A stretch of DNA of 64,000 nt from contig NZ_JAYKZY010000002.1 in NCBI RefSeq assembly GCF_035818615.1, forward strand, positions 1,304,501-1,368,500, given 5' to 3'. Below are positions 26,708 to 35,719 of this stretch, in pieces. This stretch comes from Sphingobium sp. CR2-8 (GTDB taxonomy: Bacteria > Pseudomonadota > Alphaproteobacteria > Sphingomonadales > Sphingomonadaceae). Below the pieces are notes generated by a model, which saw only the letters and a program-made list of their open reading frames with translations, was not told the origin of the DNA and searched no databases. How positions within the stretch are numbered: position 1 is the stretch's first letter; each line of letters begins with the position of its first letter. The position numbers were made by a program, and so were the translations under genes.

Positions 26708-27035
26708 GGGACAGCATAGCGTCGTAGATGCGCGGTTCGATGGCCGTATAAAATTCCATGCCGACCCGATTGCCCTCCACCCACCGGATTTCCGCCTCAT
26801 AATCCTTCACGATCGGCAGCCAGACGCTGACCCGCTCGCCCTTGAGCAGGTCGCCATCGGTCCGGCACATCAGGCCAAGCGAGGAGATGTTGATGATGCG
26901 AATGCTCTGGCTGCGGCCGCGCGCCGTTGCGTGGCTGACCATGTCGACCAGATCCCGCCGCGCACGGCGCTGATCGACCGCAGGGTCGCGCGAACCAAGG
27001 ACATGGTCCAGATGGGCGAAGACGGATGACGTCAT
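26679..27035 (-). CDS. PilZ-domain protein (putative c-di-GMP receptor)
   Basis: 118 residues. The Arg-rich lead RRARRDLVDMVSH is compatible with the RxxxR part of PilZ and RIINISSLGL with the D/NxSxxG part, followed by strands ending GNRVGMEFYTAI. PilZ domains bind cyclic di-GMP and transmit it to partners. The window also holds an EAL phosphodiesterase and two degenerate GGDEF proteins. The partner of this protein cannot be seen. Confidence 0.82.
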   Translation of the reverse strand: MTSSVFAHLDHVLGSRDPAVDQRRARRDLVDMVSHATARGRSQSIRIINISSLGLMCRTDGDLLKGERVSVWLPIVKDYEAEIRWVEGNRVGMEFYTAIEPRIYDAMLSLIPPRRTEW

Positions 27036-27074
27036 GATCCCGAGCCTAAGCGTGGGAAGATGGACAATTCACTA

Positions 27075-27113
27075 GGGGAAAGCGTTAACTGCGGGCTAAC
27101 GCTTTCCCCTTTT
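27075..27113. terminator. Perfect 13-base-pair hairpin after tyrS
   Basis: Arms GGGGAAAGCGTTA (27075-27087) and TAACGCTTTCCCC (27097-27109), then TTTT on the plus strand. It lies 10 bases downstream of the tyrS stop (minus strand), where the trailing side is not T-rich, so termination of tyrS may be weak or the structure may act mainly on plus-strand transcripts. Confidence 0.65.
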
Positions 27114-27122
27114 GCCTATATG

Positions 27123-28340
27123 TCAGGTGACGATCAGGCCATGCTTCTTCGCGCCGAAGCTCAATTTGTCGCCCGCCTTGAGCATTATGGCGGGGTCGGT
27201 CACGACCTCTCCATTCACGCGGATGGCGTTTTCGCCAAGCTTGCGGCGGACTTCCTTGTTGGATGTCGCGAAACCCAGGCCGGTGACGGCCTGCACGACG
27301 GTCAGGCCGTCCGCGCCCAGGCTGACGGTCGGCAGGTTGGCGTCCGATGCGCCTTCCTCGAAGGTTTTGCGCGCGGTTTCGGCCGAGGCCCGCGCCGCGT
27401 CTGCGCCGTGCGCCAGCGTGGTGGCGGCATCGGCCAGGATCTTCTTGGCGTCGTTGATGTCCGCGCCCTCCAGCGCCTCCAGCCGGGCGATCTCGTCCAG
27501 CGGCAGGTCGGTAAAGAGGCGCAGGAAACGCCCGACATCAGCGTCCTGCGTGTTCCGCCAGAACTGCCAATACTCATAGGCGGGCAGGGCGTCGGCATTC
27601 AGCCACACCGCGCCGTTCATCGTCTTGCCCATCTTGCCGCCATCGGCGGTGGTGATGAGCGGGCTGGTGATGCCGAACACCTGCGTGCCGTCGACGCGGC
27701 GCGACAGTTCGATGCCGTTGACGATATTGCCCCACTGGTCGGAGCCGCCCATCTGGAGGCGGCAGGCCGACCGGCGCGACAGTTCCAGAAAGTCGTAGGC
27801 CTGGAGGATCATATAGTTGAATTCGAGAAACGAGAGCGACTGTTCGCGGTCGAGCCGCATCTTCACGCTGTCGAAGCTCAGCATCCGGTTGACCGAGAAA
27901 TGCTGGCCGATGTCGCGCAGGAAAGGGATATATTCCAGCCGGTCGAGCCAGTCGGCATTGTCGACCATTATGGCGTCGGTCGGGCCATCCCCGAAGGTCA
28001 GGAATTTTTCGAACACCCGCTTGATGCTGGCGACGTTGGACGCGATCGTGTCGCCGGTCATCAGCTTGCGCGCTTCGTCCTTGAAGCTGGGGTCGCCGAT
28101 CTTGCCGGTGCCGCCGCCCATCAGGACGATCGGCTTGTGCCCGGCCTGCTGCATGCGGCGCAGCATCATGATCTGCACCAGGCTGCCGACATGAAGCGAG
28201 GGGGCGGTCGGATCGAAGCCGATATAGCCCGGCACCACCTGGCGCGCGGCGAGGGCGTCCAGCCCCTGCGCATCGGTCAGCTGGTGGATGTAGCCGCGCG
28301 TGTCGAGCAGGCGGAGGAGATCGGACTGATAGTTGCTCAT
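27123..28340 (-). CDS. tyrS: Tyrosyl-tRNA synthetase
   Basis: 405 residues. Class I motifs are PSLHVGSL (HIGH-like) and KMGKT (KMSKS-like), with [16 protein letters not shown] in between. The C-terminal S4 RNA-binding domain covers the last 65 residues ([20 protein letters not shown]). It charges tRNA-Tyr. ATG 28340 ([16 protein letters not shown]) is chosen over an upstream codon at 28358. It diverges from anmK across a repeat pair. Confidence 0.97.
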   Translation of the reverse strand: MSNYQSDLLRLLDTRGYIHQLTDAQGLDALAARQVVPGYIGFDPTAPSLHVGSLVQIMMLRRMQQAGHKPIVLMGGGTGKIGDPSFKDEARKLMTGDTIASNVASIKRVFEKFLTFGDGPTDAIMVDNADWLDRLEYIPFLRDIGQHFSVNRMLSFDSVKMRLDREQSLSFLEFNYMILQAYDFLELSRRSACRLQMGGSDQWGNIVNGIELSRRVDGTQVFGITSPLITTADGGKMGKTMNGAVWLNADALPAYEYWQFWRNTQDADVGRFLRLFTDLPLDEIARLEALEGADINDAKKILADAATTLAHGADAARASAETARKTFEEGASDANLPTVSLGADGLTVVQAVTGLGFATSNKEVRRKLGENAIRVNGEVVTDPAIMLKAGDKLSFGAKKHGLIVT

Positions 28341-28379
28341 GGCGCGCGCCTGTAGCATTGCGGCCCGGCCGCGAAAAGC

Positions 28380-28461
28380 CTCCGTTCGTCCTGCGCTTGT
28401 CGAAGGACATCACTTCTTCCAAAAGAAGAGCAGGGTTTCGACAGGCTCAGCCCGAACGGAG
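28380..28461. repeat. Inverted repeat pair in the tyrS-anmK divergent region
   Basis: Left arm CTCCGTTCGTCCTGCGCTTG followed by TCGAA; right arm TTCGACAGGCTCAGCCCGAA followed by CGGAG. The 25-base arms pair with four mismatches. The GGAG at the end of the right arm is positioned as the ribosome site of anmK, so the repeat contributes to its translation start. Confidence 0.8.
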
Positions 28462-28466
28462 ACAAG

Positions 28467-29570
28467 ATGACGCGATCCTCAATGCTAGCAATCGGCCTGA
28501 TGTCCGGCACGTCGCGCGACGGGATCGATGCGGCGCTGATCGAAACCGATGGCGAAGGCGTGGTGACGCCGGTCGCCTTTCACGCCATGGCCTATGATGA
28601 CGGGTTCCGGGTGCGGCTGGCCGAAGCGTGCCAGAGGGCGATGGCGATGGACGCGCCGGGGTTCGAACCGTTGCTGGCGGCGGTGGAGGCGGAACTGACC
28701 GAGCGCCATGTCGAGGCGGTGGCGGATCTGTTGGGGCGGGGCGGCTATATTGCGGAGGATGTGGGCGTCGTTGGCTTTCACGGGCATACGGTGGCGCATC
28801 GCCCCGAACGGGGGTGGACCTGGCAGATCGGCGACGGTGCGGCGCTGGCAGGAGCGTTCGGGATTCCGGTCGTGGCGGATTTGCGCAGCGCGGACGTGGC
28901 GGCGGGCGGGCAGGGCGCGCCCTTGCTGCCGGTCTATCATCGGGCGCTGGCGGCGGGCCTGCCCAAACCCGTGGCGGTGCTGAACCTGGGCGGAGTCGCC
29001 AACATCACCTCCATCGGCGCGGACGGGACTTTGGTGGCGTTCGACACCGGGATGGCGAGCGGGTTGATCGACAATTGGATGCAGGCCCATGGCGATGCCG
29101 CCTATGACGCGGGCGGGGCCTGCGCCGCGCGCGGGCGCGTGGATGCGGACCGGCTGGCGGCGATGATGACCGATCCCTGGTTTGCGGCGCCCCCGCCCAA
29201 GAGCATCGATCGAGAGCAGTTCAGCATCGCGGCGGTGGCGGGGCTGTCGCTCGAGGATGGCGCGGCGACGCTGACGGCCTTTACCGCGGCCGCCGTGGCG
29301 CGGGGCGTCGATCATCTGGCCGACCGGCCCACGCGCATCTACGTGGCTGGTGGCGGCCGACATAATGCAACGTTGATGACGATGCTGGAGGAGCGAACCG
29401 GGGTGGAGGTGCGGCCGGTCGATGGTCTGGGCTGGGATGGCGACGCGCTGGAGGCGCAGGGGTTCGCCTATATGGCGGTGCGGCATTTGGCCGGCCTGCC
29501 GATCAGCTTTCCGGGCACCACCGGCGTGCCGGGTCCGATGACGGGCGGGGTGCTGTTTCGGGCGGACTAG
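28467..29570 (+). CDS. anmK: Anhydro-N-acetylmuramic acid kinase
   Basis: 367 residues. The N-terminal GLMSGTSRDGIDAALIE loop binds ATP, followed by VGFHGHTVAHRP with the likely catalytic region, NLGGVANITSI and the C-terminal VAGGGRHNATLM. AnmK phosphorylates and opens 1,6-anhydro-MurNAc in cell-wall recycling, giving MurNAc-6-phosphate. It stands alone downstream of the repeat pair; Met6 is an alternative start. No murQ or nagZ is in the window. Confidence 0.95.
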   Translation: MTRSSMLAIGLMSGTSRDGIDAALIETDGEGVVTPVAFHAMAYDDGFRVRLAEACQRAMAMDAPGFEPLLAAVEAELTERHVEAVADLLGRGGYIAEDVGVVGFHGHTVAHRPERGWTWQIGDGAALAGAFGIPVVADLRSADVAAGGQGAPLLPVYHRALAAGLPKPVAVLNLGGVANITSIGADGTLVAFDTGMASGLIDNWMQAHGDAAYDAGGACAARGRVDADRLAAMMTDPWFAAPPPKSIDREQFSIAAVAGLSLEDGAATLTAFTAAAVARGVDHLADRPTRIYVAGGGRHNATLMTMLEERTGVEVRPVDGLGWDGDALEAQGFAYMAVRHLAGLPISFPGTTGVPGPMTGGVLFRAD

Positions 29571-29613
29571 GGCATGATCCGATCCGATTGCATCGGCTCG
29601 ACTGCTCCGTCCA

Positions 29614-30789
29614 TCATCGTTTGCGCGTCAGTTCGCGCATCGCCGCGTCGATTCCCGCGATCGTCAGCGGATACATGCGGCCGTTCATCAGGTCGCGGAT
29701 CATCTTCGTGGACTGGCTATAGTCCCAATGGGTCTGCGCGGCCGGATTGAGCCAGACGGCGGCGGGATAGGTGTGGGTGATGCGCCCGAGCCAGGTCGCG
29801 CCCGATTCTGCGTTCATATGTTCGACCGAACCGCCCGGATGGCTGATTTCATAGGGACTCATCGCTGCGTCGCCGACGAAGATCAGCTTATAGTCGTGGC
29901 CATATTTGTGCAGGATGTCCCAGGTTGGAATACGCTCGGCAAAGCGGCGGCGATTATCCTTCCACACGCCTTCGTAGAGGCAGTTATGGAAGTAGAAAAA
30001 TTCCATATTCTTGAATTCGCCGGTCGCGGCGGAAAAGAGTTCCTCGCACAGGGTGACGAACGGGTCCATCGATCCCCCGACATCGAGGAAGAGCAAGAGC
30101 TTGACGGCATTATGCCGTTCGGGGCGCATGCGGATATCGAGCCAGCCCTGCCGCGCGGTGCCACGGATGGTTTCGTCCATATCCAGTTCGTCCGCAGCCC
30201 CTTCGCGCGCGAAACGGCGAAGGCGCCGCAGCGCGACCTTGATGTTGCGGGTGCCCAGTTCTCTGCTGTTGTCGAGATTGGCGAATTCGCGCTTTTCCCA
30301 GACCTTGATCGCGCGCTTGTGCCGGGATTCGCCGCCGATCCGGACCCCTTCGGGATTGTAGCCGCCATGGCCGAAGGGGGATGTGCCGCCGGTGCCGATC
30401 CATTTGTTGCCGCCCTGATGGCGTTCCTTCTGCTCTTCCAGCCGTTCCCTGAGCGTCTTCATGATTGCGTCCCAGTCGCCCAGCGATTGGATCTTCTCCA
30501 TGTCTTCGGGCGATAGATATTTTTCGGCGACGAGACGCAGCCATTCCTCCGGGATGTCGGCTTCGACCCCGTCCTGGCTGAGCACGCCTTTAAAGACATT
30601 GGCGAAGACCTGGTCGAACCGGTCGAGCAGCCCTTCATCCTTCACATAGGTCGCGCGGGCGAGATAATAGAAATCCTCGGGCCGCCGGGCGATCACGTCG
30701 CGGTCGAGCGCCTCCAGCAGCAACAGATGTTCCTTGATGCTGGCGTTGATGCCGGCCGCGCGGAGGGCGTCGAGGAAGTTCAGGAGCAT
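29614..30789 (-). CDS. CoxE-like VWA-domain protein
   Basis: 391 residues. The N-terminal helical part begins MLLNFLDALRAAGINASIKE and contains DFYYLARATYVKDEGLLDRF, characteristic of the CoxE/VWA family. The von Willebrand A domain follows from about residue 220, with the MIDAS-like sequence LLFLDVGGSMDPF (D-x-G-x-S instead of D-x-S-x-S). Such proteins work with a MoxR AAA ATPase as a metal-insertion or folding chaperone pair. The probable partner is the MoxR gene at 33957-34802, on the same strand but 3.2 kb away. Confidence 0.88.
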   Translation of the reverse strand: MLLNFLDALRAAGINASIKEHLLLLEALDRDVIARRPEDFYYLARATYVKDEGLLDRFDQVFANVFKGVLSQDGVEADIPEEWLRLVAEKYLSPEDMEKIQSLGDWDAIMKTLRERLEEQKERHQGGNKWIGTGGTSPFGHGGYNPEGVRIGGESRHKRAIKVWEKREFANLDNSRELGTRNIKVALRRLRRFAREGAADELDMDETIRGTARQGWLDIRMRPERHNAVKLLLFLDVGGSMDPFVTLCEELFSAATGEFKNMEFFYFHNCLYEGVWKDNRRRFAERIPTWDILHKYGHDYKLIFVGDAAMSPYEISHPGGSVEHMNAESGATWLGRITHTYPAAVWLNPAAQTHWDYSQSTKMIRDLMNGRMYPLTIAGIDAAMRELTRKR

Positions 30790-30871
30790 GGCGATGCTTT
30801 TCGGTCAGCAGGCGCAACGATGCAAGCATCCGTGTCGCGTGCGATTGTCCGAATATTAAGTGTTGCGATGC

Positions 30872-30879
30872 ATGGTTAA
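30872..30879. promoter_or_regulatory. CtrA half-site-like TTAACCAT upstream of the chemoreceptor gene
   Basis: ATGGTTAA (complement TTAACCAT) lies 41 bases before the start of the soluble chemoreceptor, with another TTAA 17 bases further upstream. TTAACCAT is the classical CtrA half-site of Caulobacter-type alphaproteobacteria, where chemotaxis genes are CtrA targets. Function is inference from the motif. Confidence 0.35.
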
Positions 30880-30919
30880 TCGGGCACTATCCATGACCAA
30901 GAAATAAAGCGGGGCAGGC

Positions 30920-32299
30920 TTGGAAAACAGGGACTTGTTGGCTGACCTGGGGGAACGGTCGGGCGACATCGCATTGCAGTGCAGCGAGACGGCTGGCTAT
31001 CTGAGCGAATTGAACCGCCGGATTCAGGGCGACGTCGTGCATCTGGGCGACCTCCAGTCCAATATGGACCGGCTGGCAGCCAGCCAGAATGAGAGCGTCG
31101 CCGCCGCGCAGGAATTGAGCCTGACCGCGCACCGCGCCGGCCAGATCATTGCCGACGGGCATGATGTGATCGGCCTGTCGCTGGGCGAGGTGGCTGGCCT
31201 GGTCGAGCATGTCACTGGCCTGGAGGGCCATCTGCGCCAGTTTTTGAGCGTGATCGAGGCGGTGGGCGATATCTCCGAAGAACTGGGCGCGATCGCCCGT
31301 CAGACGCGGCTGTTGGGCGTCAACGCGGCGATCGAGGCCGCGCGGGGTGGCGCGGCGACCCAAGGCTTTGCCGTGGTGGCGGACGAGATCAGGCGGCTGG
31401 CGGGGCAGGCGAGCGAGTCGTCTGCGTCTGTGGGGGACAAGCTGAGCCAACTGGATCGCGATGCACGCCGTCTGATCGATGGGGTGGAGGCCAATATCGT
31501 GCGCGGCCGGGGGGCAGGCACGCATATCGACCGGCTACGCCTGAGCATGGCGGAGATCGCTTCGCTCGTCACCCAGTTTGGCGAGCGGTCCACAGCGATC
31601 GTCACCTGCACCGACGCCGCCGATGGCGATGTGAGCGCGCTGCGTGAGGGGCTAGGCGCGTTCAGCCGATCAGCGAGTGACAATGCCGCGCGCGTCGATG
31701 TCGCCCGCGAAAAGCTGGAAGGGTTGGAGGGCATGGCCAATGCGATGCTCGACACCGCAGCGCATGGCCCGCAAAAGACGCGCAACAGCCGCTACATCGC
31801 GCTGGCGGAAGAGGGCGCGGAAGAGGTCGGCGCGCTGATCGAGCGCGCGCTGATCGATGGTCAGATCAGCCTGCCCCAGCTGTTCGACACCGATTATCGC
31901 CCGATCGCGGAATCGGGACCGACCCAATATCTGAACGGCTTCACCGATTTCGCCGATCGGGTGCTGAGGCCTGTGCTCGACCAGCGGACGGGTGAGGACG
32001 GGGCGATCATCGGCTGCTGCCTGCTCGACATGAACGGCTATCTGCCGACCCATATCAGCGCGCGATCCCAGCCGCAGCGACCGGGCGCATTGGCGTGGAA
32101 CATGGACAATGCGCGCAACCGGCAGATTTTCATGGACGGCCAGACCCGCAAGGCCTTGCAGGAAGACGGCGATTTTTTCCTCTACACCTATCGGCAGGAT
32201 CTGGGCGAAGGCCGCTATCGCGCGTTGCGCAGCGTGTTCGTGCCGTTGATCTTCGGCGGGCGGCGCTGGGGGCTGTATGAGGTGGGTTATCTGATCTGA
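30920..32299 (+). CDS. Soluble methyl-accepting chemotaxis-type protein with C-terminal ligand-like domain
   Basis: 459 residues without a transmembrane helix. The MCP signalling hairpin is at residues 115-160: IGAIARQTRLLGVNAAIEAA-type tip and GFAVVADEIRRLAGQ. A C-terminal domain of about 150 residues carries LFDTDYRPIAESGPTQY, DMNGYLPTHIS, NARNRQIFMD and YTYRQDLGEG, the conserved module seen at the C-terminus of some proteobacterial receptors. TTG 30920 is the start (MENRDLLADLGERSGD), with a GGGG-type ribosome site. It is a candidate cytoplasmic energy or redox sensor. CheA and CheW are not in the window. Confidence 0.85.
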   Translation: MENRDLLADLGERSGDIALQCSETAGYLSELNRRIQGDVVHLGDLQSNMDRLAASQNESVAAAQELSLTAHRAGQIIADGHDVIGLSLGEVAGLVEHVTGLEGHLRQFLSVIEAVGDISEELGAIARQTRLLGVNAAIEAARGGAATQGFAVVADEIRRLAGQASESSASVGDKLSQLDRDARRLIDGVEANIVRGRGAGTHIDRLRLSMAEIASLVTQFGERSTAIVTCTDAADGDVSALREGLGAFSRSASDNAARVDVAREKLEGLEGMANAMLDTAAHGPQKTRNSRYIALAEEGAEEVGALIERALIDGQISLPQLFDTDYRPIAESGPTQYLNGFTDFADRVLRPVLDQRTGEDGAIIGCCLLDMNGYLPTHISARSQPQRPGALAWNMDNARNRQIFMDGQTRKALQEDGDFFLYTYRQDLGEGRYRALRSVFVPLIFGGRRWGLYEVGYLI

Positions 32300-33349
32300 T
32301 CAGCGGGCCTTCTGCGCCAGGTGGCTGATCGTTACGTCGCCATTGGCGGCGTAGGTGGCGACGGCGCCGGCCTGTGCGGTTTGGGGGTCTTTGCCGTCCA
32401 GGATCGCGGCGATCTGGCGCGAACTGGGGACACCGTCGTAAAGACCGTAGAGATCGGTTTGACCCACCATGTGGATCGACAGCTTATAGCCTTTCGCATC
32501 GGTGGCGGGATCGAGGGCAAGCACGGTGCCGCTGTCATCGACCGGCACGATGATCGCGCCGTCGCTGCGGCCCGTCTGCTGGAGCATGTCGTAGCTGCCG
32601 TCGGCGGTTTTCACCGTGCCGCGAATGCACAGCGAATCCTTGCCTTCGCGCGGGATGCGCACGGCCTGCGGCGCGGCGTCCTGCGATGGCTTGGCCGGGG
32701 TCAGCCGGGCGTCGGCGGTGGGTGCGGCCGGGCAGGCGGCGAAGCTGGCGGGGGCGGTCGCATGCACGCCGGCTGGGTCTTCGACCGACAGATTGGCGAG
32801 CATGCCGTCGAGGCCGGCTAGCACTTCGCTGCGTCGTTCGGTCGGGCCGGTCACGCGGACCTTGACGATCCAGCGTCCGGCATGGACGAAGCCCGCTGCC
32901 GTCGTCAGCGCGCCATCGGCCGCATCGTCATAGACGGCGCGGATCGCCCCGTCGGCGCGGCCCGCAGCGGGGGCGGTGGCATAGGCGGTGCGGCGCGTCT
33001 TCGTGCCGAACCGGGCCATCACGGCCTTGTCGGTCATATAGGCGGCGAGCGAAGCGTCGGCATAGGTGGGCAGATAGACATAGAGGGTCGCCTGTACGGC
33101 GCCGTCTTCGGACAGATATTGCGCATAATTGTCCACGGCGCGACCGCCGTTCGACGCTTCGCCGCTCTTGGAGAGAGAAAGGCCGGCAACGGTCTGGGGC
33201 AGGCTGACGCCCGCGGACGCTGCGCGGATCGCGTTGTCGGTCGGCGTCCAGGCTTCGGTGTCGGCTGCCTGCGCAGGCGACAGGGCAGCCAGGCACAGGG
33301 CGGCCGCCGACAATGATGCTGCAATGAGTCCCTTGGCGCGCTTCGGCAT
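32300..33349 (-). CDS. Exported hypothetical protein
   Basis: 349 residues. Clear signal peptide: MPKRAKGLIAASLSAAALCL followed by AALSPAQAA. ATG 33349 has GGAGAG eight bases upstream. The mature protein looks like two alpha/beta units, one with repeated aromatic strands (AVQATLYVYLPTYADASLAA, GFVHAGRWIVKVRVTG) and one C-terminal part with a Cys pair (FAACPAAP, SLCIRGTVK). No family is recognised. It converges on the chemoreceptor gene with no gap. A periplasmic role is the only safe statement. Confidence 0.65.
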   Translation of the reverse strand: MPKRAKGLIAASLSAAALCLAALSPAQAADTEAWTPTDNAIRAASAGVSLPQTVAGLSLSKSGEASNGGRAVDNYAQYLSEDGAVQATLYVYLPTYADASLAAYMTDKAVMARFGTKTRRTAYATAPAAGRADGAIRAVYDDAADGALTTAAGFVHAGRWIVKVRVTGPTERRSEVLAGLDGMLANLSVEDPAGVHATAPASFAACPAAPTADARLTPAKPSQDAAPQAVRIPREGKDSLCIRGTVKTADGSYDMLQQTGRSDGAIIVPVDDSGTVLALDPATDAKGYKLSIHMVGQTDLYGLYDGVPSSRQIAAILDGKDPQTAQAGAVATYAANGDVTISHLAQKAR

Positions 33350-33459
33350 CGTCATCACTCTCCAGATCCCTACCGTCTTGGCGCGGCATTGAACTATGAC
33401 AGGGAGGCTACAGACTAATCCGGAGCGCGCAAGCGCCTATTTATAGATGGGTGCCGGAT

Positions 33460-33873
33460 TCAGGCGATGGGCGGAAGCTGAGCGGGATAGAGGGGCAAGT
33501 CAGGATCATGATGCGCCCAATCAGGAGCGGCGTCGGTCCAGATCACGGCCTGCGGAGCAATGAGCGCGGGATCGTCCAGCGCACCGGCGCGGATGAAGAG
33601 AATGTGCGGGCGCGATTCGGCCTTGCTGAACAGGGGCGTGCCGCAGGCCGGGCAAAAGCCGCGCTGCATGGCGTTACCGCTGTCGGCAGTGCTCGCGTGC
33701 CAGCGTATGTCGCCGCTCGTCGTCACCTTGTCCGAAGGGAAGCCGACATTCACGGTCGGGCCACCGCCGCCCAGATATTGGCAGAGGCGGCACCAGCATT
33801 GGCGCGCGGCGATCGGCTCTGCGTCGATCGTGATGCGGACGGCGCCGCACAGGCATCCGGCTTTGTGGGGCAT
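33460..33873 (-). CDS. GFA-family protein (CENP-V/GFA zinc fold)
   Basis: 137 residues. Cys pairs in AGCLCGAVRI, CWCRLC and FCPACGTPLFSK match the zinc-binding pattern of the glutathione-dependent formaldehyde-activating (GFA/CENP-V) fold, with the ending LPLYPAQLP typical of small GFA proteins. Most members of this size have no proven activity; formaldehyde metabolism cannot be assumed. Single gene between the exported hypothetical and MoxR genes on the same strand. Confidence 0.85.
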   Translation of the reverse strand: MPHKAGCLCGAVRITIDAEPIAARQCWCRLCQYLGGGGPTVNVGFPSDKVTTSGDIRWHASTADSGNAMQRGFCPACGTPLFSKAESRPHILFIRAGALDDPALIAPQAVIWTDAAPDWAHHDPDLPLYPAQLPPIA

Positions 33874-33956
33874 GGGAACTCCTTGTCAGTTACGGCAGTA
33901 GGTTGCCCACCCCGCTGCGACTGACGCGCGACGCGCATCAGTCTCGCTACAGAATT

Positions 33957-34802
33957 TCAACGCCCCTGTCGGCGCGCCATGAAGGCCAGGCGTTCGAACA
34001 TCATGATGTCCTGCTCGTTCTTGAGCAGCGCGCCGTGCAGGGGCGGGATCGCCTTGGTCGGATCGCTGTTTTGCAGGACGTCGAGCGGCATATCCTCGTT
34101 CAGCAGCAGTTTCAGCCAGTCGAGCAGTTCGCTGGTGCTGGGCTTCTTCTTGAGGCCCGGCACGTCGCGGATGTCATAGAAAATGTCCATCGCCCTGGAC
34201 ACGAGGATTTTCTGAATGCCGGGGAAATGGACGTCCACGATGGCCTGCATCGTGTCGCGGTCAGGGAATTTGATATAGTGGAAGAAGCAGCGGCGCAGGA
34301 AGGCGTCGGGCAATTCCTTTTCATTGTTCGACGTGATGATCACGACCGGGCGCTCGGCCGCCGCGACCGTCTCGCCCGTTTCATAGACGTGGAAGGCCAT
34401 GCGATCGAGTTCCTGCAACAGGTCGTTGGGAAATTCGATGTCGGCCTTGTCGATCTCGTCGATCAGCAGCACGGGCAGACGGGGGGAAGTGAAGGCCTCC
34501 CACAGCTTGCCCTTGCGGATATAATTGGCGATGTCGTGGACGCGCGCGTCGCCCAGTTGCCCGTCGCGCAGGCGCGCTACGGCGTCATATTCGTAGAGGC
34601 CCTGATGCGCCTTCGTCGTGGACTTGATGTTCCATTCGATCAGCGGAGCGTCCAGCGCCCTAGCGATTTCCTGGGCGAGGACGGTCTTTCCGGTGCCGGG
34701 TTCGCCCTTTACCAGCAGCGGGCGGCGCAACAACACCGCCGCGTTGACCGCGACCTTCAGATCGTCGGTGGCGACATAATCCTGCGTGCCTTCAAAGCGC
34801 AT
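33957..34802 (-). CDS. MoxR-family AAA+ ATPase
   Basis: 281 residues. Walker A KGEPGTGKTVLAQEIA, Walker B VLLIDEIDKAD, sensor-1 VIITSNNEKELPDAFLRRC and the MoxR-typical HYIKFPD segment are all present. ATG 34802 (MRFEGTQDY) has GGGAG five bases upstream; ATG 34814 is alternative. MoxR ATPases act with VWA proteins of the CoxE type in protein activation or metal-centre assembly. The likely partner is the VWA gene at 29614-30789; three unrelated genes separate them here. Confidence 0.9.
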   Translation of the reverse strand: MRFEGTQDYVATDDLKVAVNAAVLLRRPLLVKGEPGTGKTVLAQEIARALDAPLIEWNIKSTTKAHQGLYEYDAVARLRDGQLGDARVHDIANYIRKGKLWEAFTSPRLPVLLIDEIDKADIEFPNDLLQELDRMAFHVYETGETVAAAERPVVIITSNNEKELPDAFLRRCFFHYIKFPDRDTMQAIVDVHFPGIQKILVSRAMDIFYDIRDVPGLKKKPSTSELLDWLKLLLNEDMPLDVLQNSDPTKAIPPLHGALLKNEQDIMMFERLAFMARRQGR

Positions 34803-34882
34803 TCCGGCTCCCATCTGCTGCCTGTCCTGACGGACATGATGGCATGGACCTTAACGGACATGGCCTGGCATTGCGATGGCGT

Positions 34883-35563
34883 TTAGTCGGCCTTTGCGCG
34901 CACGTCGGCGCGGGCGGAAAGGAGATCCCACAGGCCGCGATGCTGGTTGAGCAGCTGGCGCGCGCCGAACTGGATCGCCCGGTCGATGGCTTCGTCGCCG
35001 CCGATGGCGCGGGCGACGGTCAGCGTCTCGCTGCGATCGGGCAGGGCGCAGGGATGGGGTTCCAGCCCTGCGCGCAGGGCCGCCATGTCAAGGACATGGC
35101 GCACGGCGCGCCAGTCGAGCACCAGCGCCATCGCCGCGCCCAGCGCGCATCCGCGCCGGTCGGACTGGGCGAGCATGTCGAGCGCGTGGCGCTGCTGGCT
35201 GACGACGGTTTCGCAATCGGCCTGGCCCGCCGTGCTGGGGGCGGGGCCGACAGCGACCGTGACCTGCGCGAGATAGGCGCGTTCCCGCGCGAAGGCGTCG
35301 CCTGCCTCGATCAGCCATAGGCGCGCGGCATTGTCGGCTGAACGGGTGGCGGCATGATCGATCACGCCGGGGTGGCGACCATGGAGCATGCAGAGATAAT
35401 AGGCGGCGTCGGCCAGATCGGACAGCGAGAGCAGCGTATCGCGCGCCACGCCGGTGGCGGCGCGATTGGCATAGGGATGGGCGGCCGTTCCATCGGCGGC
35501 GACCAGCGCCTCCAGGATTTGCGCTATGTCGCCAAATTGATAGCGCGGTGCCGCTTCGCTCAT
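34883..35563 (-). CDS. Hypothetical alpha-helical protein
   Basis: 226 residues. ATG 35563 (MSEAAPRYQFGDIAQILEAL) has AGGGA seven bases upstream; an in-frame TTG precedes it. The protein is Ala/Leu-rich and predicted almost all helical (LSDLADAAYYLCMLHGRHPG, ARLWLIEAGDAFARERAYLA). Two His and two Cys are scattered and show no metal motif. No known family is recognised. It sits alone downstream of rpoD. Confidence 0.6.
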   Translation of the reverse strand: MSEAAPRYQFGDIAQILEALVAADGTAAHPYANRAATGVARDTLLSLSDLADAAYYLCMLHGRHPGVIDHAATRSADNAARLWLIEAGDAFARERAYLAQVTVAVGPAPSTAGQADCETVVSQQRHALDMLAQSDRRGCALGAAMALVLDWRAVRHVLDMAALRAGLEPHPCALPDRSETLTVARAIGGDEAIDRAIQFGARQLLNQHRGLWDLLSARADVRAKAD

Positions 35564-35648
35564 GCTCAAATCCCTGTGATGCCCCGCATGCGCAGGCTGT
35601 GATCAAGAGAGATAGCGCGCCGGAGTAAACGTCCGGTTTACGGAATCA

Positions 35649-35678
35649 GAAAGGGCGACCGTGAAAGCCGCCCTTTTC
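35649..35678 (-). terminator. Terminator of the dnaG-rpoD unit
   Basis: Stem GAAAAGGGCG/CGCCCTTTC with an 11-base loop, lying 40 bases downstream of the rpoD stop (minus strand) and followed by TGATT. Its position suits rpoD transcription termination. Confidence 0.65.
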
Positions 35679-35719
35679 CGTCAAGAATGGTTAATTTATA
35701 TTTACCGAAAGCTTTTAAT

